DNA from: Leucobacter sp. UCMA 4100
GTDB taxonomy: Bacteria > Actinomycetota > Actinomycetes > Actinomycetales > Microbacteriaceae
Assembly (NCBI RefSeq): GCF_027853335.1
Contig: NZ_JAFEUS010000002.1
Coordinates: forward strand, 1,162,514 to 1,226,513
Reading direction: 5' to 3'
DNA length: 64,000 nt
How positions within the stretch are numbered: the first letter of the stretch is position 1; each line of letters begins with the position of its first letter. Both the position numbers and the translations under genes were made by a program. A model generated the notes under the pieces. The model made no database searches. It saw only the letters and a program-made list of their open reading frames with translations, and had not been told where the DNA came from. Shown one piece after another: positions 52,481 to 61,231 of the stretch.

Positions 52481-54049
52481 CTAGATGAGCGTGGCCTCGG
52501 CCTTCGGCTGCTGCTCGGTGAGCGGGCGAACGGTGCCGTCGGCGCCGCGCGAGAGGAAGCCCGCGCCCGTGAAGTGACCGTTGCGCGCCCTGAAGTCGTA
52601 GGCGTAGTCGGGCCAGATGAGCGTGAGGTTGCCCGAACGCGGATCGACGTACCACGAGTTGCAGCCGCCATCCATGAGCCAGACCGAGGTTGCGGCCCGC
52701 TCCTGAATCTTGGCGACGTACTCTTCTTCGGCTGGGCGAGCCGGAACGAGCGTGCGCAGCCCCTCGGCATCAGCCCGGTCGAGGGCCTCGAGAATGTACT
52801 GCACCTGCGACTCGATGATGTAGACGATCGAGTTGTGGCCGAGCGAGGTGTTGGGGCCGTTGATCGCGAAGAGGTTCGGGAAGCCCGAAACCGCCGTCGA
52901 ATCGAACGCCGACATGCCGGTCGACCAGTGGTTGGCGAGCGAGACTCCCTCGCCGTCGAAGATCGCCTCGGCGAACGGGGGCTGCGCCGCTTCGAAGCCC
53001 GTGCACAGCACGATCGCGTCGACCTCGTAGCCCACGCCGTCGGCCCCGTAGGCCGTGGTGCCCTCGACCCGCGTGAGCGCGCTTGCCTCGAGCGTCACGT
53101 TCTCGCGGTTAAAGGTCGGGTAGTAGGCGTTCGACGAGAGCACGCGCTTGCAACCGGGCATGTAGCTCGGCGTGAGCTTCGCGCGAAGCTCGGGGTCTGG
53201 CACCGCGCGCTCAAGGTTGCCGAGCGCGTTGGCCGTCACCTCGGCGAGCGCCGCAGGAACCGCACGGCGCTGCGCGTAGGCCGACTCGGCGAACCAGAAG
53301 ATGTCGTCACGCTCGCGCTGCATCGACTCGGCGTCGCGCGCGAACTTGCGGCGGGTGGCGGCCGAGTATGGCTTCACGATTCGCGGGATCACCCAGGCTG
53401 GCGTGCGCTGAAAGACCGTGAGCTCGCTCGCGATCTCGGCCATCTCTGGCACCACCTGAATGGCCGAGGCGCCCGTGCCGACAACGGCGACGCGCTTGCC
53501 GGTGAGGTCGACATCGTGGTTCCACCGCGCTGAGTGAAAGATGTCGCCCTCGAAATCGGCGAGGCCCGGGATATCGGGCAGGCTCGGGTCAGCAAGGTGC
53601 CCCGTGCCGGTGATGAGGTACCGGCCGGTGTAGGTTCCCCGAGAGGTGCGCACGATCCACCGCTCCGCCTGCTCGTCCCACTTCGCCTCGTCCATGTTCG
53701 CGTTCAAGCGCAGGTGCGGGCGAAGGCCCTCCTGCTCGGTGACGTTCAACAGGTAGTTCTGAATCTCGGGACCGGGCGTGTAGAAGCCCGACCAGTCGGG
53801 GTTCATCGCGAACGAGAACGAGTAGAGGTGGCTCGGCACGTCGCACGCCGCCCCGGGGTAAGTGTTGTCGCGCCAGGTGCCGCCAACCTCGCCGGCACGC
53901 TCGATGATGAGAAAGTCTTCGCGGCCGGCACGACGCAGCTGTGCGCCCATGCCGAGACCAGCGAAGCCCGCGCCAATGATGAGAATCTCGGCCGTTTCGT
54001 CGAGCTGCTGTGCCCCGGCCTGTTCGGTGGTGTGTGTTTCAGTTGTCAT
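52481..54049 (-). CDS. Baeyer-Villiger-type flavin monooxygenase
   Basis: This 522-aa flavoprotein has GAGFAGLGMGAQLRRAG (FAD fold, about 26-42), then GGTWRDNTYPGAACDVP, the Baeyer-Villiger fingerprint FEGDIFHSARWNHD (F-x-G-x3-H-x3-W) and the NADP fold VVGTGASAIQ. All main motifs are present. It inserts oxygen beside a ketone to form an ester or lactone, using NADPH and O2. A hydrolase gene lies directly upstream on the same strand and could cleave that ester. The substrate is not known. Confidence 0.9.
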   Translation of the reverse strand: MTTETHTTEQAGAQQLDETAEILIIGAGFAGLGMGAQLRRAGREDFLIIERAGEVGGTWRDNTYPGAACDVPSHLYSFSFAMNPDWSGFYTPGPEIQNYLLNVTEQEGLRPHLRLNANMDEAKWDEQAERWIVRTSRGTYTGRYLITGTGHLADPSLPDIPGLADFEGDIFHSARWNHDVDLTGKRVAVVGTGASAIQVVPEMAEIASELTVFQRTPAWVIPRIVKPYSAATRRKFARDAESMQRERDDIFWFAESAYAQRRAVPAALAEVTANALGNLERAVPDPELRAKLTPSYMPGCKRVLSSNAYYPTFNRENVTLEASALTRVEGTTAYGADGVGYEVDAIVLCTGFEAAQPPFAEAIFDGEGVSLANHWSTGMSAFDSTAVSGFPNLFAINGPNTSLGHNSIVYIIESQVQYILEALDRADAEGLRTLVPARPAEEEYVAKIQERAATSVWLMDGGCNSWYVDPRSGNLTLIWPDYAYDFRARNGHFTGAGFLSRGADGTVRPLTEQQPKAEATLI

Positions 54050-54078
54050 GATGTTCGTGTTCTTTCAGAAGTGTTCAG

Positions 54079-54930
54079 TCAAGACCGGGTCTCGGGAATG
54101 ATCGACCCTGCAGCGAAGCGGTCGGGCTCGCGCAGGAAGAGATCGGTGATCTGCATGAGCTCAGACTGGCGCTCAAAGAAGATCGCGTGGCCGCTCGAAA
54201 CGGTCGTCAGGCGCGCATCTTCAATCGCGCCGAGCAGCTGTCGCTGGTGGTGGCCCGGAACCATGATGTCGTCACTGCACGAGACGATGAGCGTGCGTGC
54301 GGTGATGCGCTCGATCTCGTCGCTCAGGTCGATCTCGGCGTTCAGCGCCATCTGCTGGCGCAAGAACTCGTCCGCGGTGAGCGTCGTGAGCGCACCCTCG
54401 AGCATCTCGGGGGTGAACTGCTGCAAGAACTGGCCCGAGAAACCGCAGAACGCGGTGTAGCGACTCAGCGCATCGCGATCGTTTTCGTACAGGCTGTGCC
54501 ACACCTGGTTGCGCAGGCCCTGCTGAAGGTCGGTGGTGATCCACCCCGCAACGAGAATGAGGTGCTGCACGCGTGAGCCGAGCCTCGCGGCCAGCGCCTC
54601 GGCCACGACCGAGCCGAGCGAGTAGCCCAGCAGGTCGAAGGGGGTGTCGGGGCCGAGTACCGTGTCGACCGCCTCGCGCACCTGTGCGACGAGTAGGTCG
54701 AGGGTGAGTTCGGTGCCCTCTGCCGGTGGCGCCCAGTCGACGCCGATCACTCGGGTTCTGGTCGCCATCATCGGGAAGAGGTGGCCGAAGTGGCTCGCCG
54801 TGGTGCCACCGGTGCCGTGCACGAGCACGAGCGGGCGGCCGCCGTCGATGGTTGTCGTCGAATCGTGCACGGTCACCATGCTGCCGTGCACGTCGAGCTG
54901 CGAGGTTTGCGTCGTTTCAGTGAGAGACAT
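54079..54930 (-). CDS. Alpha/beta hydrolase (esterase)
   Basis: This 283-aa hydrolase has the oxyanion VLVHGTGG (about 35-42), the nucleophile serine in LLGYSLGSVVAEAL, the acid in SCSDDIMVP and the base in SSGHAIFF. It is complete. It precedes the Baeyer-Villiger monooxygenase by 29 bp on the same transcript and probably hydrolyses the ester or lactone product. Start ATG 54930 follows AAAGGAG. An inverted repeat just upstream (54951-54980) is a candidate operator for the divergent IclR regulator. Confidence 0.88.
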   Translation of the reverse strand: MSLTETTQTSQLDVHGSMVTVHDSTTTIDGGRPLVLVHGTGGTTASHFGHLFPMMATRTRVIGVDWAPPAEGTELTLDLLVAQVREAVDTVLGPDTPFDLLGYSLGSVVAEALAARLGSRVQHLILVAGWITTDLQQGLRNQVWHSLYENDRDALSRYTAFCGFSGQFLQQFTPEMLEGALTTLTADEFLRQQMALNAEIDLSDEIERITARTLIVSCSDDIMVPGHHQRQLLGAIEDARLTTVSSGHAIFFERQSELMQITDLFLREPDRFAAGSIIPETRS

Positions 54931-54950
54931 AACGCTCCTTTGCCGTTCTG

Positions 54951-54980
54951 ATTCTCATTTATTGGACATTACATGAGAAT
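54951..54980. promoter_or_regulatory. Candidate IclR operator ATTCTCAT-N14-ATGAGAAT
   Basis: Perfect 8-bp halves lie in the divergent promoter region between the hydrolase (minus) and IclR (plus) genes. A second pair, GGACAT (54964-54969) and ATGTCC (55013-55018), overlaps it. The region is clearly A/T-richer than its surroundings. Confidence 0.55.
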
Positions 54981-55055
54981 TCTGCCTACTTTTCTTGTAG
55001 CGTAACGCACTTATGTCCGTTAATCGAATTTTCGCCGATGCGAGAGAATGGAACC

Positions 55056-55856
55056 ATGCCCCTCTCGCACGAACCACACGCCCCCGTCGGCGTTTTGCCG
55101 CGCGCCGCGGTGTTGCTGCGCCTGCTCTCAGAAGCCGACGAACCGGGGCTGCGCTTGCAAGACCTCGTGCCACTCTCGGGCCTCGCCCGCCCCACCGTGC
55201 ACCGCCTGCTCGCCGACCTCGCCGACCTCGGCGTCGTCGAGCGCACCGCCACCCGCCACTACCGCCTCGGCCGCGCCCTCGAAGAACTCGCGCTCGCCCT
55301 GCCCACGCCGGGCCCCCTGCGCCACCTCGACGAAACTCGCGCACTACTGCAAGAGCTCGCGACCGACATCGGCGACACCGTCTACCTCGCCCAGCGCAAC
55401 TACCGCTCGGCCACCTACCTCATGCGCTGCGACGGCGACTCACCCATTCGCGTCTTCTCGGTGCACGTCGGCGAAGTGAAACCCCTCGCGACAAGCTACG
55501 CGGGCGTCGCCCTGCTCGCGGGCCTCGACGAGCCCCAACGCGAGCGGGCCATCGCCGAAGCCGCCGCCAACCCGCCCTCACGCTGGCTGCCCCGCGACGC
55601 CGAAGCCCTCGCCGAGCGGCTTCGCACCCTCGTCGCCCAGGTGCACGAGCGCGGCTGGTGCGGCGGCCTGCCCGTCGTGCCCGACGTTGCCGGCATCGCC
55701 TGCCCAGTACCCCACCCCAGCGGATCATCGCCCGTACTCTCCATCACCATCTCGGCCGCCGAGGCCCGCATGCCGGCCGCTCGCGTCGACGAACTCGCTG
55801 GGCGCCTCGTCGAGGTGGCGGCGCGTGTGGGGGAGCTGGGGGCTGCGGCTCGGTGA
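55056..55856 (+). CDS. IclR-family transcriptional regulator
   Basis: This 266-aa protein has an N-terminal winged helix-turn-helix (about 15-70, LSGLARPTVHRLLADLADLG) and a GAF-like IclR effector domain (about 80-255, with SYAGVALLAG). I use ATG 55056; ATG 55038 is in frame but has no ribosome site. It is divergent from the hydrolase/monooxygenase pair and likely controls it in response to a ketone or breakdown product. The last codons lie in a 21-bp tandem repeat. Confidence 0.87.
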   Translation: MPLSHEPHAPVGVLPRAAVLLRLLSEADEPGLRLQDLVPLSGLARPTVHRLLADLADLGVVERTATRHYRLGRALEELALALPTPGPLRHLDETRALLQELATDIGDTVYLAQRNYRSATYLMRCDGDSPIRVFSVHVGEVKPLATSYAGVALLAGLDEPQRERAIAEAAANPPSRWLPRDAEALAERLRTLVAQVHERGWCGGLPVVPDVAGIACPVPHPSGSSPVLSITISAAEARMPAARVDELAGRLVEVAARVGELGAAAR

Positions 55857-55895
55857 GTGGCGCTGGTGGCTCGGTGAGTGGCGATGGTGGCTCGG
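55847..55895. repeat. 21-bp tandem repeat at the IclR gene end
   Basis: GGCTCGGTGAGTGGCG-C/A-TGGT is present twice (55847-55867 and 55868-55888) with a third partial unit. The first unit contains the IclR stop codon, so the gene end was probably duplicated by slippage. Confidence 0.75.
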
Positions 55896-56000
55896 GGCTA
55901 GCGCGGTTGCCGGTTCGGGGCTGGCGCGCTCGGTCAGCGTTAGTGCTGGCTTGCGGGCGCGATCCGCGTTGAGTTGGCTTGCTTGCGCGATCCGCGTCTA

Positions 56001-56050
56001 TTTGACGAAAAGCAGGGTGTTTTCCGACAAACACCCTGCTTTCTGTCAAG
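56001..56050. repeat. Long palindromic repeat, family 1, copy 5
   Basis: The arms 56001-56022 and 56029-56050 flank a 6-nt loop (TCCGAC). Left TTTGACGAAAAGC faces right GCTTTCTGTCAAG, so two or three pairs are lost. This is the only copy with imperfect core pairing. Confidence 0.85.
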
Positions 56051-56172
56051 TGAACGAAAATGGGGCGTGCAAGCGTCGGCCCAGGCCCCGGTATGGGGCG
56101 GAGAAGGCGGTCGGCGACGGTTAGCGCGCGGCAGCTGAGCGGCGCTCGGGTCGCGCAACCTTCAAAACGCGT

Positions 56173-56228
56173 CTACTTGACGGAAAGCAGGGTGCAACGC
56201 GGAAAACACCCTGCTTTCCGTCAAGTAG
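56173..56228. repeat. Long palindromic repeat, family 1, copy 6
   Basis: Perfect 22-bp arms (56173-56194 and 56207-56228) flank a 12-nt loop. Both arms carry the same change relative to copies 1-4 (GACGGAAAGC with GCTTTCCGTC in place of GACGAAAAGC with GCTTTTCGTC), so pairing is kept. Confidence 0.88.
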
Positions 56229-56320
56229 ATCGCGCGGGAGCGAGCACAGCCGGGGCGATCCGCGCGAAATGAGCTGTCTGTGCATGTGTTCGTACCCGCC
56301 GCCGCTGTTCCTTATCTGAT

Positions 56321-56339
56321 CTAGTTAAGGGTAACCTAA
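56321..56339. promoter_or_regulatory. DtxR/IdeR-type iron box
   Basis: CTAGTTAAGGGTAACCTAA matches about 15 of 19 positions of the IdeR/DtxR consensus (TTAGGTTAGSCTWACCTAA) as I recall it. It lies just before the AraC gene ATG (56344), so iron-loaded DtxR would repress this iron-acquisition set. Confidence 0.7.
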
Positions 56340-56343
56340 CACC

Positions 56344-57225
56344 ATGCCTCTTTCGTCACTGGCCGAAGCCGCGCCGCCCGAGGTGCACGACGTCACCGAT
56401 CCCGAGACGCTTATCGACGAGCCGTTTCTGCTCACCACCCTCGTGCGCGAGCAGCCCTCGAGCGCGCACTGGATCGAGCACAGCCATGCCGTCGCCGAGC
56501 TCATCTGGGTCGCCTCGGGCGTCGTCAACGTGAGCGCGGCCGGGGCGATTTACGTGCTGCGCGCCGGGCAAGGCCTTGTCGTACCGCCCCACATGACGCA
56601 CGGCTCGCAGGTCATGCGCTCGGCCCGCATCGGCGCGACCTATTTGCGCACGGTGCCGGGCGCCCTGCCGCAGGACCAGCCGGTCTCGGTGAGCATGAGC
56701 CGCGCGCTCATGGAGATGTTGCAGCACCTCAACGAGACGGCAATGCCGCAGGATGAGCGGCTTCGCGCACAGCAGGTGTGCCTCGACATGATCGGAGCGT
56801 CTCGAGCGCTCGGCCCCGGAATTCCCGTTCCAGACGACGCACGCATTCGCCGCATCACGCGCGCCATTCTTGCCGACCCGGCCGACGACCGCTCGCTCGA
56901 GCAGTGGTCGGTCATCACGGGAACGAGCGTGAGCACGATCGCGCGCACCTTCACCGAGACCGCCGACATGAGCTTCGTGCGCTGGCGCCGCCAGGTGCGG
57001 GTGAAGGCCGCGATGTCGCTGCTCGCCGAGGGGCTGCCGGTGACCGCGGTGGGCCGGCGCGTGGGCTACAGCTCGCCGAGTGCCTTCGTGACCGCGTTTC
57101 GGCAGGAGGTCGGGCAGACGCCCGGCGCGTACCTGCGTGGGCCCACCGCCGAGGCGCACGAGAATGCCGCCGCGTGCGCCGATTCAGGCACGTTGTGCCC
57201 GATGCGCGACATCGAGAGTTCTTAG
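56344..57225 (+). CDS. AraC-family transcriptional regulator
   Basis: This 293-aa protein has an N-terminal cupin-like sensing domain (about 30-110, with HSHAVAELIWVASG and VVPPHMTHG) and a C-terminal double helix-turn-helix (about 170-270, with GYSSPSAFVTAFRQEVGQTPGAY, the second recognition region). The DtxR box 4 bp before the ATG puts it under iron control. It probably activates the siderophore-binding protein downstream, as siderophore-sensing AraC regulators do; the inducer is inferred. Confidence 0.87.
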   Translation: MPLSSLAEAAPPEVHDVTDPETLIDEPFLLTTLVREQPSSAHWIEHSHAVAELIWVASGVVNVSAAGAIYVLRAGQGLVVPPHMTHGSQVMRSARIGATYLRTVPGALPQDQPVSVSMSRALMEMLQHLNETAMPQDERLRAQQVCLDMIGASRALGPGIPVPDDARIRRITRAILADPADDRSLEQWSVITGTSVSTIARTFTETADMSFVRWRRQVRVKAAMSLLAEGLPVTAVGRRVGYSSPSAFVTAFRQEVGQTPGAYLRGPTAEAHENAAACADSGTLCPMRDIESS

Positions 57226-57270
57226 GCTCGGTATGCCCGCCACCGCGGGCCCGAAAACGCTAGGAGAACC

Positions 57271-58344
57271 ATGACCCGTCTTGCCGCGACCCGCACCGGC
57301 GCATCTGCCCGTGCCACCGCCGCTCTGCTCGCCACCCTCGCCCTTGCCCTCACCGGCTGTGGCGCTCAGGGCACGAGCCCCGAGAAGAGTGATGCCGAGG
57401 CATCGTCGCGCATCGTGATCGAGCCAGAGGCGGGCGCTTTTCCGGTTGCCGTCGATCACGCCTTCGGCACCTTCGAACTCGACGAGGCACCTGAGCGGGT
57501 CGTGACGATCGGCTGGGCGAGCGAAGATATTTCGGCGGCGCTCGGCGTCGTGCCCATCGCGGTTCCCGAGAGCTGGGCTGGCGACGACGACGGGCTCGTG
57601 CCGTGGTTTCGCGACACCGTCGAGACCGCTGGCGCTCCCCTGCCCGAAACTCTCAACGATATTGGCATCGGCGAGATCGACTTCGAGCAGATTCTCGCGC
57701 TGAAGCCCGACGCGATCATCGCCCCGTTCTCGGGCATCACCGACACCCAGTACGAGCGCCTCGAAGAGATCGCTCCCACCCTCGCGTACCCCGAGAAGCC
57801 CTGGTCGCTCGACTGGCAAGATCATGCCGAGCTCATGGGCGAGGCCCTCGGCCGCCCCGCCCTCGCGAAGCATCTCGTTGCCGACACGCGAGCGGCCGTT
57901 GAGGCGCAGGGTGCCGAGCATCCCGAGTTCAAAGACGCCACGTTCGTCTACTCGACCGCGGTGAGTGAGGGCTCAACCGACGTCGGATTCCACGCCCCGA
58001 GCACCTCACTCATCGGCATCATCGAAGATCTCGGCCTCGCCCTCTCGCCGCAGGTGGTGGATCGCGCCAAGCAGTTCGCCGACGAGATTTACTTCGGCGT
58101 GAGCCTTGAAAAGGTCGACGAGATCGAGGCCGACGTCTTTCTCGGCGTCGTGAACAACCAGGACGAGGTCGACTACGCGCTCGCCCAGCCGCACTTCGCG
58201 AGCTGGCAGCCGATCGCAAACGATCACGCCGTGTGGCTCACCGACCGCCAGGTCTCGCAGGCTGTCGCTGCCCCCTCGGTGCTCTCGGTTCCGTGGGTGC
58301 TCGACGAGTTCGTGCCCGAGCTCGCCGAAGCACTGGCCCGCTAG
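57271..58344 (+). CDS. Iron-siderophore ABC transporter substrate-binding lipoprotein
   Basis: This 357-aa FecB/FepB-type binding protein has a signal peptide with lipobox ALTGC (C30), then APERVVTIGWASEDISAALG (about 71-90) and the second-lobe pattern VLSVPWVLDEFVPEL. The fold is class III (helical backbone). It captures ferric siderophores. No permease or ATPase gene is adjacent, so it must use transport components elsewhere. It lies 45 bp after the AraC gene and 4 bp before the siderophore-interacting protein gene. Start has AGGAG. Confidence 0.88.
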   Translation: MTRLAATRTGASARATAALLATLALALTGCGAQGTSPEKSDAEASSRIVIEPEAGAFPVAVDHAFGTFELDEAPERVVTIGWASEDISAALGVVPIAVPESWAGDDDGLVPWFRDTVETAGAPLPETLNDIGIGEIDFEQILALKPDAIIAPFSGITDTQYERLEEIAPTLAYPEKPWSLDWQDHAELMGEALGRPALAKHLVADTRAAVEAQGAEHPEFKDATFVYSTAVSEGSTDVGFHAPSTSLIGIIEDLGLALSPQVVDRAKQFADEIYFGVSLEKVDEIEADVFLGVVNNQDEVDYALAQPHFASWQPIANDHAVWLTDRQVSQAVAAPSVLSVPWVLDEFVPELAEALAR

Positions 58345-58348
58345 CCCG

Positions 58349-59277
58349 ATGACCCAGACTCCCACCCCTCCCGGCCCGCCCCGCGTGCACCGCGCGATCG
58401 TGCTCGAGACCGAGGCGCTCAGCCCCGGCATGATGCGCGTGACCCTCGGTGGCCCCGACCTCGACGACTACCCGACCACGGGCTCGCCCGACGAGTACGT
58501 GCGGCTTTTCTTCGCCGATGAGCCCACCGCCGAGCCCCGCTTGCCCCGCGTCGTGGGCCGCGGGTGGGAGTACCCCGAAGGTGTCGCACCCGCCGAGATG
58601 CGCACCTACACGATCCGCTCCCATGCTCCCGGCCGCGTGACGATCGACTTCGTGCGGCACTCGGGAGGCCTCGCCGCCGACTGGGCCGAACGGGTGCGCC
58701 CGGGCGGCGCCGTTGGCCTAAGCCGCCCCTTCGCCCAGTTCGCGTGGGGCGAGCTGCCACCGCACCGTCTCACGCTCGTCGCCGACGCGACCGCGCTGCC
58801 TGCCGTCGAGCGCATCGTCGAAGAGACATCGCCCGAGACCGAGCTGCGCATCTTCTGCGAGGTCACCGACGAACGCGACGCCCGCCTGCCCGAGGCAGCC
58901 GCATCGCGCAACGTCGACACCGTGTGGATCTACCGCGCCGGCAACGGCTCGCACGCCAGCCGCGTCGCCGACGCCTTCATGCGCGCCCCCTCGCGACCGA
59001 CGGATCAGAAACCGCGTGGATCGCCGGCGAGTCTGCCATGACCCGTCGCGTGCGCACCCATCTGCGAAAGACCCTCGCTTTCCCCGCAGCCAACACGCAC
59101 CTCGTGGGCTACTGGACCGACAACGAAGAGGCCTGGCGCGACCGCTTCGACGCCCTCGACGCGGCCACGCACGCACGGCTCGACACCCTCTACGCCGCGT
59201 ACGCCGCCCAGCCCGGCGCAGCCCGCGAGGCCGTGCTCGATGAGATCTATGCGGTGTACGAGGGGGCGGGGTTGTAG
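58349..59277 (+). pseudogene. Siderophore-interacting protein broken by a 1-bp frameshift
   Basis: The N-terminal part (58349-about 58990) has the SIP flavin motif MRTYTIRSHAPGRVTIDFV and GGLAADWAERVRPGG. It then runs into a poor tail ending at 59041. The expected C-terminal part (TAWIAGESAMTRRVRTHLRK and GYWTDNEEAWRDRF) is in the next frame, ending at 59277. The switch is at a run of five Cs (58986-58990); a sixth C would restore the frame. The early stop TGA overlaps an ATG at 59038 in the new frame, so a separate C-terminal fragment could be made. It may be a true mutation, an assembly error or a frameshift signal. Confidence 0.8.
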
Positions 59278-59318
59278 CGAGGCGACGGGCTCTGGCCACC
59301 TCGCCCGGGCTTAGCGCC

Positions 59319-61031
59319 CTACCTCTTGGCGAGCAGCAGCTCGCGCACCTCGCGGCGCAGCACCTTGCCCACGAGCGAGCGCGGCAGTTCATCAACGAAG
59401 GTGACGCGCCGCGGAACCTTGTAGGCCGTCAGCCTCGTACGGCAGAATTGGCGCACGGCCTCGGGCTCGACGGCCGCTCCGTCGCGCAGCACGACCGCGG
59501 CCGCGACCATCTCGGCCCCGTCACCGCGCGGCAGCGAGACGACCGCCGCGTCTTCAATATCGGGGTGCGACATGAGCACCTCTTCGACCTCAGAGGGTGA
59601 GACGTTGAAGCCGCCCGTGATGATGAGCTCTTTACGGCGGTCAACGACCGTGACGAAGCCATCGGCCGAGAGCGTCACGATGTCGCCCGTGCGCAGCCAG
59701 CCGTCAGGCAGCAGCGTCTCGGCGGTGTCTTCGGGGCGCTTCCAATACCCACCAAAGACCTGCGGCCCGCGAATCAAGAGCTCTCCCGGCTCGCCGATGG
59801 CCACCTCCTGCGAGGGATTGTCGGGGTCGATCACCCGAATCTCGGTGCTGGGAAAGGGCACGCCAACCGAACCAGGTCTGCGCGAGGGCCCCGCAGGGTT
59901 GCCGAGCGCGACCGGCGAGGCCTCGGTCATTCCATAGCCCTCGACGAGCAGGCCACCGGTCACCTCTTCCCAACGCTGCACGGTCGAAACCGGCAGCGGC
60001 ATCGCGCCCGAGAGGGCGAACCGCACCGTCGAAAGGTCGATCTCGCCGTGCAGGGCGGCGCGGGCGAGCTGGTCATAGATCGGGGGCACCCCGGGCAGGA
60101 ACGTCGGGGGCGTGTGCTTCGCGGCCTTCTTCACGAGATCAACGTCGAAGGTCGGGAACAGCACGAGACGCGCACCAATGCTCATCGCAAACGTCAGGCA
60201 CAGTGTCAGCCCGTACGCGTGAAAAAGCGGCAGCACGCCGTAAAACACCTCGTCGCCCTCGTGCAGGCCCGGCAGCCACTCGCGCCCCTGCATCGCGTTC
60301 GCGCGCAGGTTGCCGTGGGTCAGCATCGCACCCTTCGGCTTTCCGGTGGTGCCGCTCGTGTACTGCAGCACGGCAATGTCGTTGACCTCTGGGCCAGCCA
60401 CACGCTTCGGCAGACGGCCGCCAAAGAGCGATTCCCACGAGCGCATGTGCCTCGACGCGGGCTTCGCGGTGAGCTTCTTGCGCGCTTCGCGAGCCTTCGC
60501 AACCGGGAGCTTGAGTGCAAGCTGCTGGGCCTTTGGCATCGCTTTGGTCATGTTCACGGAGACGATCCGCCCGGGTTTCACGCTCGCCGGCAGGCGGTCG
60601 ATCTTCTCGCTCACGACGTCCCAGACGATCGCCACGCCAGCCTCGTGATCGGCGAACTGGTGCAGCAACTCGCGCTCGGTGTAGAGCGGGTTGTGCTCAA
60701 CGACGACGGCGCCGAGGCGCAGCACGGCGTAGAAGGCGACGACGTGCTGCGGGCAGCTCGGCAGCACGAGGGCGACCCGGTCTCCAGCCCTCACGCCCAA
60801 GTTGCGTAGGCCGGCGGCGGCGCGCTCAACCTCTTCGTAGAGCTGTTTGTAGGTAGTGGTGCGGCCGAAGAACTCCAGAGCGACGTGGCCCCCGAACCGC
60901 TTGGCGCTCACTTTCAGCGCCTCCGGCAACGTCAGATCGACCGGATCAATCTGGGGGCGAACCCCCTCGGCGTACGAGGCCAGCCAGGGCCGCGTCGTAC
61001 TGGGCTGAACCGGGTCACACACTGCAGACAC
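59319..61031 (-). CDS. fadD: Long-chain fatty acid-CoA ligase
   Basis: This 570-aa ANL enzyme has the P-loop LQYTSGTTGKPKGAML (about 222-237), YGMTEAS, GWLRTGDIVTLSADGF with DRRKELIITGGFNVSP, and the catalytic lysine in RSLVGKVLRRE near the end. The N-terminal WLASYAEGVRPQIDP and the linker match the long-chain FadD type. The start is GTG 61031 with AAGG at good spacing. It activates fatty acids to acyl-CoA for degradation or lipid synthesis. It is a single gene, next to the decayed IS3 element. Confidence 0.92.
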   Translation of the reverse strand: MSAVCDPVQPSTTRPWLASYAEGVRPQIDPVDLTLPEALKVSAKRFGGHVALEFFGRTTTYKQLYEEVERAAAGLRNLGVRAGDRVALVLPSCPQHVVAFYAVLRLGAVVVEHNPLYTERELLHQFADHEAGVAIVWDVVSEKIDRLPASVKPGRIVSVNMTKAMPKAQQLALKLPVAKAREARKKLTAKPASRHMRSWESLFGGRLPKRVAGPEVNDIAVLQYTSGTTGKPKGAMLTHGNLRANAMQGREWLPGLHEGDEVFYGVLPLFHAYGLTLCLTFAMSIGARLVLFPTFDVDLVKKAAKHTPPTFLPGVPPIYDQLARAALHGEIDLSTVRFALSGAMPLPVSTVQRWEEVTGGLLVEGYGMTEASPVALGNPAGPSRRPGSVGVPFPSTEIRVIDPDNPSQEVAIGEPGELLIRGPQVFGGYWKRPEDTAETLLPDGWLRTGDIVTLSADGFVTVVDRRKELIITGGFNVSPSEVEEVLMSHPDIEDAAVVSLPRGDGAEMVAAAVVLRDGAAVEPEAVRQFCRTRLTAYKVPRRVTFVDELPRSLVGKVLRREVRELLLAKR

Positions 61032-61231
61032 GATACTGACCTTCTTCCCTCGCGTATGGCTTCAGCCTAGGGAGTGGTCTATTCGCCGGGCCGTATGGAC
61101 CTACGAATGAAACGAGCTAATAGGGCGCTAAATCAGCCGCATTATTCAGCACTCATCGCGGCCGCAGTCTGGCCCCATATCCCTGAAAGCAGTGACGCGC
61201 TTTTCTCATCGCCACGTAAAGGGTCTGCATG

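Larger units (their letters stand above)
55857..56343. other. Repeat-rich intergenic region with DtxR box
   Basis: This 487-bp region holds the tail of the 21-bp tandem repeat, two family-1 palindromes (56001-56050 and 56173-56228) and a DtxR-type box just before the AraC gene. The rest has repeated CGCGATCCGCGT-like words. I see no gene. Confidence 0.6.

Noticed and set aside
911-56228. CRISPR-like interpretation of the repeated palindromes
   Set aside because: Copies are thousands of bases apart (apart from copies 5 and 6), with no regular spacers and no cas genes.
61032-61231. Possible small gene between fadD and the IS3 remnant
   Set aside because: No frame with a ribosome site or any motif is visible; the stretch is treated as empty.
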